Shown here piece after piece: positions 7,031-13,503 of a DNA stretch of 17,952 bases; position 1 is the first letter of the stretch, and each line of letters starts with the position of its first letter. The translations under genes and the position numbers were made by a program. This DNA comes from 2-12-FULL-60-25 sp964638165 (GTDB taxonomy: Bacteria; Patescibacteriota; Patescibacteriia; 2-12-FULL-60-25), in the NCBI GenBank assembly GCA_964638165.1, contig CAZWYJ010000020.1, positions 1-17,952 of the forward strand. Direction: 5' to 3'. The notes beneath the pieces are model-generated. The model was not told where the DNA came from. It ran no database searches and saw only the letters and a list, made by a program, of their open reading frames with translations.

Positions 7031-8583
7031 TCAGTCAATCGTATATCCAATCCCCTTCAGATTCTCCCGAATCTTCTCTTCCAAAACCCTTGACTCCTTA
7101 AACTGCTCACCGAGTTCTTTGGTGAGTCTCTGCATTTTCTCTTCAAACGCCTCATCATCCTCTTCTACCATATCCGTACCAACATAGCGCCCGGGAGTCA
7201 AAACGGATCCGTTCTTTTCGACCTCCGTATTCTTCGCCGCCTTGCAGAACCCTTTCACATCCTCATACGCGCAATCCTTCGCTTTCCAGCAATGGTACGT
7301 ATCCGCGATCTTTTTAATCTCCTCATTCGTCAATTCGCGATTCTTACGAGTGACCATCACACCCATCTTTCGGGCATCAATGAACAGGATCTCATCGTGA
7401 CGGTCTCGATATTTATGATTGTGACGATCGCGTGAAACGAACCACAGACAAACAGGGATCTGCGTTGTATAAAAGAGTTGTGGAGGCATGGCGACGATGC
7501 AGTCTACGAGTCCGTTCTGGATGAGGTTGCGGCGGATATCCCCTTCACCCGACGTATTCGAGGAAAGCGAGCCGTTCGCCAAGACGAATCCGGCAATGCC
7601 CGTTGGCGCGAGATGGTGAATAATATGCTGAATCCATGCATAGTTCGCATTCCCGGCCGGAGGCACCCCGTATTTCCAACGCACATCGTCTTTTATCCGC
7701 TCACCTCCCCAGTCGCTGATATTGAATGGGGGATTCGCGAGAATGTAGTCCGCCTTCAAATCCTTGTGGACGTCATGATGGAAGGTATCCGCGCTATGCG
7801 GTCCAAGATTCCCCTCAATACCTCGAATCGCCAAATTCATCATGCATAAGCGCCACGTGGTCGGATTCGATTCCTGCCCATACACGGCGATATCATTCTT
7901 GCTTCCGCCCTGCGCCTCGATAAACTTTTCACTCTGCACGAACATGCCACCGCTTCCGCAACACGGATCGTACACGCGCCCCTTATACGGCTCAATCATC
8001 TGAACGAGCATCTTGACCACGGACTGTGGGGTGAAAAACNNNNNNNNNNCTCGCCACCTCCCTTACCTTCAGCGGAAGCAAAACGTCCCAAGAAATATTC
8101 ATACACGCGCCCGAGGATATCCTTACTCTTGCTTTCCGCATCACCAAGACCAATGCCACTCACGAGATCAATCAGCTCGCCTAGCCTCGTTTTATCCAAA
8201 TCGGGACGCGCATATATCTTCGGCAACACGCCCTTGAGACTCGGATTGTCCTTTTCAATTGCGATCATCGCATCATCAACCATCTTTCCAATATCCGATT
8301 TCTTCGCATTCGCTTGCAAAAACGTCCACCGCGCCTCTTTCGGCACCCAGAAACAGCCCTCTCCTACGTAAGGATCCTTATCCTCCTCCATGCCGTCATA
8401 GTAATCGCTATCTGCAAGAATCGTTTCCCGAACCGCCTGAAAAGAGTCGGAAATGTACTTCAAAAAGATGAGCCCGAGGACAACGTGTTTATACTCCGAC
8501 GGATCCATATTGTTCCGCATCTTATCCGCGGCCGCCCAAAGCTTCTCCTCAAAACCAATATTTGCTGACGTTTGCTTGCTCAT
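7031..8583 (-). CDS. hsdM: Type I RM methyltransferase subunit M (HsdM), interrupted by an assembly gap
   Basis: This is an N6-adenine DNA methyltransferase of about 510 aa. The N-terminal helical HsdM domain starts MSKQTSANIGFEEKLW and reaches RVYEYFLGRFASAEGKGGGE. After the N run it resumes FFTPQSVVKMLVQMIEP, then the SAM-binding motif I DPCCGSGGMF and catalytic motif IV NPPF (ADYILANPPFNISDW). The two halves are different frames only because of ten Ns. If the G at 8039 and the G of the GAG at 8050-8052 are the same base, the expected GGEFFTP motif is restored exactly. The start at 8583 is chosen by family N-terminus; longer readings to 8643 look non-coding. It is the first gene of the operon. 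Confidence 0.95.
8040..8049. other. Ten-N assembly gap inside hsdM
   Basis: Bases 8040-8049 are N. The flanks encode consecutive parts of one HsdM motif and would join in frame if they overlapped by one base, so the gap length is probably a scaffolding placeholder and not real missing sequence. Confidence 0.95.
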
Positions 8584-8641
8584 GAAACCCATCTTATCAG
8601 AGCCGTTCCTGCATAAATAGCCCGAAATATCAATCCCCCTC

Positions 8642-8679
8642 ACCGGTCACGCCTTCGCGGGTGTGGCCGGTTCCTTTTT
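8642..8679 (+). terminator. Hairpin with T tract between cbiZ and hsdM (plus orientation)
   Basis: ACCGGTCACGCC and GGGTGTGGCCGGT pair around a TTCG-type loop, and the plus strand continues TTCCTTTTT. There is no plus-strand gene upstream to terminate, so it may stop antisense transcription, or act as a 5' leader structure for hsdM when read on the minus strand. Confidence 0.45.
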
Positions 8680-8689
8680 ACCCCCCCAT

Positions 8690-8725
8690 AAAAAATCCGA
8701 GGTCGCTCCACGTGGAACGACCTCG
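8690..8725 (-). terminator. Intrinsic terminator of cbiZ
   Basis: A near-perfect 28-bp palindrome (8698-8725) with core CCACGTGG is followed on the minus strand by GATTTTTTA. It lies 37 bp past the cbiZ stop and separates it from hsdM. Confidence 0.82.
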
Positions 8726-8762
8726 ATACGAACAGAGCAGAGACTTTTTCAAGAATCGCGCA

Positions 8763-9476
8763 CTACCGTGGCCGCGATCGCCACATGGCCACACCTTTCG
8801 TGACCGTCTCATACACGGCGCGAACGATCGTCTGACCGAGAGCCGTGTGCATGCCGGCGAATTCGAGAGGGGCATTTGAGAACCGAGCGTCCGGAGCGGA
8901 GCAGATCGCCACGCAATCAGTGCCGGTCGCCAAACGAAGTATCCCATTCGAGCCGAAAAGTCCGGCTTCCAGTATGGCTTGCGTCTTAGCCCTTTCCGCC
9001 ATCGCCATGGCCTCCAGCATGGCTTTTGGTTGCATGGAACGATTGACCGCCACAGTCACATTAACCGTTCCCGCTCGCATCATGGACACCGATGATTCCT
9101 CGGACAAGCCCGGGACTTCGCCGATCGCCAAGGCAGTGCCAAGACCGCACGTGCAGTAGGCGAATGCCGCCAGACCATCCGGGCCTTCGACGGATGCCGA
9201 GACTCCGGCGATCTGTGGCACGGTCGTGAAGAGCAAAACGACCTCCGATACATCGCACTCGAGCTCGCGAGCAACTCGCTCGCGATCACGCTCGGCGCAC
9301 TGAGAGCAGTTCCCGCGCGTGCAGGCGTGGCAATGCTCATGATCAACGGTGAGATTCGCCACGGCGCAAATTCGTGTGATGCCGCCATCCCCCAAGTAAT
9401 CCCAGGAGAGACATGCGGCGCTCGTTTCAAAAAGAACAGCGGCGAGTGAATCGCCAAACGTCGTCAGTTGCCACAT
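8763..9476 (-). CDS. cbiZ: Adenosylcobinamide amidohydrolase (CbiZ)
   Basis: CbiZ cleaves the aminopropanol-bearing side chain of adenosylcobinamide to give adenosylcobyric acid, which allows salvage and remodelling of foreign corrinoids. The 237-aa product shows the family blocks: GTVNVTVAVN (136-145), then AMAMAERAKTQAI (156-168), ATGTDCVAICSAP (183-195) and FAGMHTALGQTI (206-217). A perfect GGAGGTGAT ribosome site lies just before the ATG at 9476. It is divergent from cbiB, whose product uses what CbiZ makes. Oddly, residues 49-60 carry CxxC-x4-CxxC, a possible metal knuckle that I do not associate with CbiZ. Confidence 0.85.
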   Translation of the reverse strand: MWQLTTFGDSLAAVLFETSAACLSWDYLGDGGITRICAVANLTVDHEHCHACTRGNCSQCAERDRERVARELECDVSEVVLLFTTVPQIAGVSASVEGPDGLAAFAYCTCGLGTALAIGEVPGLSEESSVSMMRAGTVNVTVAVNRSMQPKAMLEAMAMAERAKTQAILEAGLFGSNGILRLATGTDCVAICSAPDARFSNAPLEFAGMHTALGQTIVRAVYETVTKGVAMWRSRPR

Positions 9477-9508
9477 GTATCACCTCCGAAAAAGACAATG
9501 GCGGGAGA

Positions 9509-9559
9509 AATGTTTCATAAAAAACCCCATTTGTCAATGCCGACAACACCCGTTATGAT
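9509..9559. promoter_or_regulatory. Divergent cbiZ/cbiB promoter with shared -35 palindrome
   Basis: On the plus strand, TTGTCA (9531-9536) and TATGAT (9554-9559) are 17 bp apart and point to cbiB, predicting a start only a few bases before its ATG, so the mRNA would be nearly leaderless. The same bases read on the minus strand as TTGACA (9537-9532), a consensus -35 toward cbiZ, with only a weak -10 (AACATT at 9514-9509). The two promoters would therefore exclude each other. No cobalamin riboswitch fits in the 97-bp spacer. Confidence 0.6.
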
Positions 9560-9573
9560 CATCACATACGTCT

Positions 9574-10503
9574 ATGGAACCCCTCCTGGCACTCGCCGTG
9601 GCCATCGTGCTCGACCTCGCCATCGGCTGCCCGCCGTGGCCGTACCACCCCGTGCGACTCATCGGTCGGCTCGCGACGAATCTCGAACCGCGGATGCGCC
9701 GACTCCTGCCACGGTCGGAGAGACTGGCCGGCATTCTGTTCGTTCTCGGAATTCTCACGATCGTCCTCATTGCGAGCGCATGGCTGTACCGGGTTCCGTG
9801 GACATGGCGCTGGCCGATCGAAGGCGTCCTCCTGCATTTTTGTCTTGCGTATCGGTGTCTGCGAGATGAAGGCCGGCGGGTCATGACGGCACTTGGCGAT
9901 GGAAAGATAGATGAAGCCCGAGAGCGACTGCAATGGCTCGTGAGTCGCGATGTGAGCCAAGCTCCCCCAACGCATATCATCCGTGGCACGATCGAAACAA
10001 TGATGGAAAATTCGTCAGATGCGATCATCGCACCGCTCTTCTGGTTCGCCGTTGGTGGGGCGCCGGCAGCACTGCTCTACAAGGCCGTGAATACCATGGA
10101 CTCCATGGTCGGATACCGCACCCCGCGCTACCTCGCATTCGGCTGGGCCGCCGCGCGACTCGACGATCTCGTCAACCTCATCCCCGCTCGGCTCACAGGC
10201 ATCCTCATGGTCATCGCCGCGGCCATCCTCGGGGGATCGCCACGCATGGCCCTGCGCGCATGGTGGCGCGATGCGCAAAAAGGCCCATCCCCAAACGGAG
10301 GCATTCCGATCGTCACCTTTGCGGGAGCGGAAGACATCGGGCTCGGTGGCGACTGCGTGAATCCGGACGGCTCCATAATCCACATCCCTCATGTCGGCGG
10401 ACACCGGGCAACGCTCCTGATCGCGGATGCACATCGTGCCCTCCATTATCTTGGACTCATCACCGCGCTTGCGCTCATCACGGTCGCATGGACGAGATAT
10501 TAA
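9574..10503 (+). CDS. cbiB: Adenosylcobinamide-phosphate synthase (CbiB/CobD family)
   Basis: This integral membrane enzyme attaches aminopropanol (phosphate) to adenosylcobyric acid in late cobalamin assembly. The 309-aa product has the usual length and motifs: LDLAIGCPPWPYHPVR near the N-terminus (13-28), ENSSDAIIAPLFWF (145-158), YKAVNTMDSMVGYR (169-182), LDDLVNLIPARLTG (196-209) and KGPSPNGGIP (236-245). Several hydrophobic helices lie between them. The ATG has no visible ribosome site and is only about 8 bases from the predicted transcription start, consistent with leaderless translation. With cbiZ it forms a two-step cobinamide salvage route; the remaining nucleotide-loop genes are not in this window. 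Confidence 0.92.
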   Translation: MEPLLALAVAIVLDLAIGCPPWPYHPVRLIGRLATNLEPRMRRLLPRSERLAGILFVLGILTIVLIASAWLYRVPWTWRWPIEGVLLHFCLAYRCLRDEGRRVMTALGDGKIDEARERLQWLVSRDVSQAPPTHIIRGTIETMMENSSDAIIAPLFWFAVGGAPAALLYKAVNTMDSMVGYRTPRYLAFGWAAARLDDLVNLIPARLTGILMVIAAAILGGSPRMALRAWWRDAQKGPSPNGGIPIVTFAGAEDIGLGGDCVNPDGSIIHIPHVGGHRATLLIADAHRALHYLGLITALALITVAWTRY

Positions 10504-10525
10504 TGCGGGGTTCCTGCGCAAGCCC

Positions 10526-10557
10526 TTGACTCCCCTCCCGGCCCATGCCACTCTAGG
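10526..10557 (+). promoter_or_regulatory. Possible promoter of the 217-aa gene
   Basis: TTGACT (10526-10531) is a good -35 match, but the -10 candidates 17-20 bp later (CACTCT or TCTAGG) are poor. The spacing from the cbiB stop and the GC-rich context leave this uncertain. Confidence 0.35.
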
Positions 10558-10605
10558 CCCGTCAGCAAAACCGCGCTGTACGCGCACCTTCCATAAGGGG
10601 GTCGA

Positions 10606-11259
10606 ATGGACCTGAGATACTGGGCAATCAATCAACTCGCCGGCTTCATCCATCGTGAAGTCAGCTTCCTCGATCCGGAACGGGATCGGGCATCAGCCGA
10701 CTGGAGAGCCGCGGAGCAGTGCATTGACGACCGTGGTTTCGGCGAATTGCTCCGAAACGCGATCCAAAGTCAGGGTTCGCCGAGCGAAGACACGCTGGAA
10801 GCATACGATGCGAGATACGGACAATGGTTCCATGACTCATGGATGTCCCCGCTCCTGTCGAGCGGAGAATTTTTCGCGGACTACCTCCCTTCCCCGCCAT
10901 ACGGCGGTCTCTCCAGGAATCCCGGACGCCCCAGACCGCAACCCGAACCCATTCACGCCGAACGCTGGGTGAAGAGCAAGCTCGCCCGCATCATCTCCGA
11001 AACGGTCGAGAACCCCGGCGGGGACGATCGCCGAGAGCGGGATTGGTTCACGGCGGAATGGCTCCTTCAGCGCGATGAGAATGGAATATCCCTCGCCACG
11101 ATCATCCAGCCATTCATTGATGACGGCTCCGTGATCACCGAGCGCCAAGCGGATCGCATGTTCGGTCGCATCGTCTTCGAGTGCTGGCAGAGATCGCTCA
11201 GGAGCCTTTTCGAACAAGCGCCCCTCCGATCATCGTATGGGCGGATCCGCTTCGGCTGA
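10606..11259 (+). CDS. Hypothetical protein, 217 aa
   Basis: I do not recognise this protein. It is soluble, rich in Arg, Asp, Glu and Trp, and mostly helical by composition, with a proline-rich hinge (RNPGRPRPQPEP, about residues 104-115). No catalytic motif, signal peptide or membrane helix is visible. AAGGGGG sits about five bases before the ATG, and a strong terminator follows 34 bp after the stop, so it is a monocistronic unit. Codon use is GC-rich like cbiB, so it looks native to the genome. The surrounding minus-strand hypothetical genes have a similar style. Confidence 0.8.
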   Translation: MDLRYWAINQLAGFIHREVSFLDPERDRASADWRAAEQCIDDRGFGELLRNAIQSQGSPSEDTLEAYDARYGQWFHDSWMSPLLSSGEFFADYLPSPPYGGLSRNPGRPRPQPEPIHAERWVKSKLARIISETVENPGGDDRRERDWFTAEWLLQRDENGISLATIIQPFIDDGSVITERQADRMFGRIVFECWQRSLRSLFEQAPLRSSYGRIRFG

Positions 11260-11292
11260 TCCTCCCGCACGGTCATCTCTGCATAGTCATCA

Positions 11293-11330
11293 CGCCGCAC
11301 GGAAACTCCATCCGTGCGGCGATCTTTTTT
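11293..11330 (+). terminator. Intrinsic terminator of the 217-aa gene
   Basis: An 11-bp perfect stem (CGCCGCACGGA, 11293-11303, with its complement at 11311-11321) has a 7-base loop and is followed by ATCTTTTTT. Confidence 0.92.
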
Positions 11331-11340
11331 ATTCCATCTA

Positions 11341-11376
11341 AAAGAAGAAGCGCGCTCACCAACGGTGAACGCGCTC
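11341..11376 (-). terminator. Intrinsic terminator of the 237-aa gene
   Basis: On the minus strand AGCGCGTTCACC pairs with GGTGAGCGCGCT around a GTT loop (11350-11376), then TCTTCTTTT. It stands 33 bp past the stop and back to back with the plus-strand terminator, insulating the two convergent genes. Confidence 0.85.
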
Positions 11377-11409
11377 TCGGAGAAAAACCATCAGCACACG
11401 AAACGCGAA

Positions 11410-12123
11410 CTACTTCTTTCTCGGTTCCGGTTCCGGAATGAGCGGGAAAAGACGACCGCGACGCCTGGTGAATGACCCCAATCCTCTTGGATGACCCGGA
11501 TCCGAAGGACGGTCGGATGAAGCCGCTGATACCGGAGGCGATCCGGGCGAGGACGGACGCGACAAACCCGGAGAAGATGGCGAGGGAGGTAATCCTCGTG
11601 GTCGCTGGACAATCGTCGGAGGCGCCGAGTTCGGCGGAATGCTGGCACGCGCCGTAGCAGGCTTCCCTTTCACCCCATAGCTCAATGCGCGAGCCGTAAC
11701 CACGATCGGCTTCCAATCCTGGAATGAGATGATGGGGTTACGCTCTCGGAGATCTTGCATGATGCTCCGGTACAGCTCCTGATCCCTTGGGAGAGTGAAA
11801 GCTCGCTCCACTTCAACGAGAAGCGCATGGGCCGAAAGCGTCTGCCCTTCTGCGAGCCTCTCGTTTTTTATCATGTCCTGAATGAGTCTCGCGGGGCGAC
11901 CAATGGTCAGGGAGATGGGCAAGCGCCGACCGCTACAGATGCTTACTCCAACCGATAAAGATTCATTGATGTGCCGCGTTTCATACCAGGGAAACGCCGT
12001 CTCTTCTCGCAAGATGTACTCGATCCGATACGGATCATCAGCAAGCTCTGGCGCGAGTGAAACCACGCGAATGAACGGGGGCTTTATTCCACATCCCACT
12101 GGCCCGGATCTCGATGAATCCAT
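11410..12123 (-). CDS. Hypothetical protein with Pro/Ser-rich basic tail, 237 aa
   Basis: No family is recognised. The first two thirds look like a folded alpha/beta domain (IRVVSLAPEL, YRIEYILREE, RDQELYRSIMQDLRERNP). The last 80 residues are a low-complexity Pro/Ser/Arg tail with repeats such as PPSPSSPGLSRPSSPGSP, ending in PEPEPRKK. The start MDSSRSG is chosen because AGGAGGGA lies six bases upstream; a start eight codons earlier has no ribosome site. There is no signal peptide. The tail could be a flexible nucleic-acid or wall-binding extension, which is speculation. Confidence 0.78.
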   Translation of the reverse strand: MDSSRSGPVGCGIKPPFIRVVSLAPELADDPYRIEYILREETAFPWYETRHINESLSVGVSICSGRRLPISLTIGRPARLIQDMIKNERLAEGQTLSAHALLVEVERAFTLPRDQELYRSIMQDLRERNPIISFQDWKPIVVTARALSYGVKGKPATARASIPPNSAPPTIVQRPRGLPPSPSSPGLSRPSSPGSPPVSAASSDRPSDPGHPRGLGSFTRRRGRLFPLIPEPEPRKK

Positions 12124-12170
12124 GATATCTCCCTCCTCACCGTACACGTAGGTACGGCAATGGCACGTGT

Positions 12171-12199
12171 GTGATAGGTAAAGATTTCCAAAGGTTCAA
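12171..12199 (-). promoter_or_regulatory. Promoter of the 237-aa gene
   Basis: On the minus strand TTGAAC (12199-12194) and TATCAC (12176-12171) are exactly 17 bp apart, about 50 bp upstream of the start at 12123. The -35 lies in one arm of a small hairpin AAGGTTCA/TGAACCTT (12191-12222). Confidence 0.5.
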
Positions 12200-12234
12200 G
12201 AATTTGATCTTAGCTGAACCTTCTAAAAAAGGAA

Positions 12235-12398
12235 AGGAGCCTTTAAAAAACGATGAGTCGCGATGCGTTGCCTGCCCGCCATTGCTTCGCGCAGGCGATG
12301 GCAGGCGGGGACCGAGAAAACTTGCGATCCGTACTCAACAGTACGGTGAGCGAGTTTTTGAGGGAAACGCGAGCGAATCGCGTTTTTTAAAGGCTCCT
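12235..12398. repeat. Palindromic element B of the window's structured repeat family
   Basis: Perfect 18-bp outer arms (12235-12252 and 12381-12398) enclose ATGAGTCGCGA, a core hairpin CCGTACT/AGTACGG (12329-12346) inside a second stem AAAACTTGC/GCGAGTTTT (12317-12325 and 12350-12358), and GCGAATCGCG. Relative to the copy at 16346-16470 it carries an extra palindrome (about 12265-12312, CCTGCCCGCCAT against ATGGCAGGCGGG), apparently a nested REP-like sequence. It lies between two minus-strand genes. Confidence 0.85.
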
Positions 12399-12408
12399 AG
12401 AAATAGAT

Positions 12409-12442
12409 GCGCGCCGATCGGGATGACCCCCAACCGGCGCGC
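12409..12442 (-). terminator. Terminator of the 256-aa gene
   Basis: GCGCGCCG (12409-12416) pairs with CGGCGCGC (12435-12442). On the minus strand the tail reads ATCTATTTCT, a moderate T tract. It is 22 bp past the stop. Confidence 0.65.
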
Positions 12443-12464
12443 GATGAGACGAGCGCTTCAGAAC

Positions 12465-13235
12465 TCACGCGGATCGCGAAGATGATTTGAGGCGCGCCAA
12501 ACCGTCTTCTCTCGGCTTCGCTTTTAAGCTGGGTCGAGCCGGCAGCTTCCCCGCGTCCCGAAGACGCGAGAGATTCTTCCGGACGCCGGCCCCCGCCCAC
12601 TTCGCGATCTTTCCTCTGCCACCCGGTTTGCGCGCTCCGTACTCCTGCTGGAGGTTGGGCATCGCGGGTGTCTTCGACATTCGCTCCTTCACTTGCACGC
12701 CGTACACGATCGCAGATCCGTCCTCCCGAAGAGGCCGGAGATCCTGACGAACGAGTGTTGCGAAGAGATCAATCCATGCTCCACTCTCAACAGGATCGAG
12801 CGGGAAGAGATCCCACTCCATGATCCGTTCACCGGAAGACCTGCGAAGCCCGCCTCGAATGAGCCGGATACGGCCGGCCTTCTCATAGAGATGGACCGCG
12901 TCGTTCTTCGTGAACTTGCCAACAATGCCCTCGGACCGTTCTTCGCAGAGAAACCGGATCGCGAGATCATCCGCCTCGATCACGGAAAGGCGCAGCCTCG
13001 CGAATGCCCCGATCACGCCGAGCGCGCGATCCGCCTCTTCCCGAGAAATCGGCTCCGACTTCGCGGAAAGAATGGGGAGTCCACGGAGCGTGGACACTTT
13101 CGATCCGGCCGGACGCAGAAAAAGCACGCGATCTCCGCGAAAGAAGGAAATGGATCTTTCGAGGAGATTGATTTCTCCCATATCCCCGGTCTTGAGTTCT
13201 GTTCTCGTTCCTAGAAGGGACAGTTCGTATTGCAC
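12465..13235 (-). CDS. Hypothetical protein with basic C-terminal tail, 256 aa
   Basis: I do not recognise this protein. It begins with beta-like segments (YELSLLGTRTEL, ERSISFFRGDRVLFLRPAG), has a central alpha/beta domain with LRLSVIEADDLAIRFL, and ends in about 60 Arg/Lys/Ser-rich residues (KIAKWAGAGVRKNLSRLRD and beyond). The start is GTG, supported by AAGGAGG five bases upstream. It has no membrane segment. The general plan, a folded head and a disordered basic tail, is shared with the neighbouring 237-aa protein, but I see no sequence similarity. Nucleic-acid binding by the tail is possible and unproven. Confidence 0.78.
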   Translation of the reverse strand: MQYELSLLGTRTELKTGDMGEINLLERSISFFRGDRVLFLRPAGSKVSTLRGLPILSAKSEPISREEADRALGVIGAFARLRLSVIEADDLAIRFLCEERSEGIVGKFTKNDAVHLYEKAGRIRLIRGGLRRSSGERIMEWDLFPLDPVESGAWIDLFATLVRQDLRPLREDGSAIVYGVQVKERMSKTPAMPNLQQEYGARKPGGRGKIAKWAGAGVRKNLSRLRDAGKLPARPSLKAKPREDGLARLKSSSRSA

Positions 13236-13310
13236 GCAGCCTCCTTTTTATGCTTCGCCTCGTGCAGACCAAGATAGCTTAGAGAAAAAATGTACGTTTG
13301 GGAAGGGTTT

Positions 13311-13343
13311 CAAAAAAAACGGGAACGCGTCCCGTTTTTTTTG
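13311..13343. terminator. Bidirectional intrinsic terminator
   Basis: An almost perfect palindrome: eight A, then ACGGGAACGCGTCCCGT core, then eight T. It works as a terminator on either strand and separates the secreted-protein gene from the 256-aa gene. Confidence 0.9.
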
Positions 13344-13361
13344 ATATTGTATTTTTGATCC

Positions 13362-13388
13362 CTCGTTTCTTGCGTTTTTCGAAACGAG
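13362..13388. repeat. Small hairpin beside element D
   Basis: CTCGTTTC (13362-13369) and GAAACGAG (13381-13388) form an 8-bp stem with an 11-base loop. It lies between the bidirectional terminator and element D and may be part of the same structured region. Confidence 0.5.
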
Positions 13389-13411
13389 ATGAATTGCGCC
13401 GCTCATCGAGA

Positions 13412-13499
13412 CTTTTGAAAAAGGATGGATGACGCCTCCCGATCTATCCCGATAATCATCGGGATAGACATCGGGAAAGTCAGTCGCCTTTTTCAAAAG
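13412..13499. repeat. Palindromic element D with nested CCCGAT palindrome
   Basis: Perfect 13-bp outer arms CTTTTGAAAAAGG (13412-13424) and its complement (13487-13499) enclose a second palindrome in which CCCGAT, TATCCCGAT and their complements pair around AATC (13438-13475). The arms continue as GGATG on the left and TCGCC on the right, resembling the GCGATGAG and TCGCG arm motifs of elements B and C. It starts 4 bp past the secreted-protein stop and could also end that transcript. Confidence 0.75.
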
Positions 13500-13503
13500 C
13501 CTT

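Noticed and set aside
7031..8643. hsdM as a frameshifted pseudogene
   Set aside because: The only break coincides with the N run, and the flanking codons join into a canonical motif.
9477..9573. Cobalamin riboswitch between cbiZ and cbiB
   Set aside because: The 97-bp spacer is too short, both promoters fill it, and no B12-box-like conserved stretch is visible.
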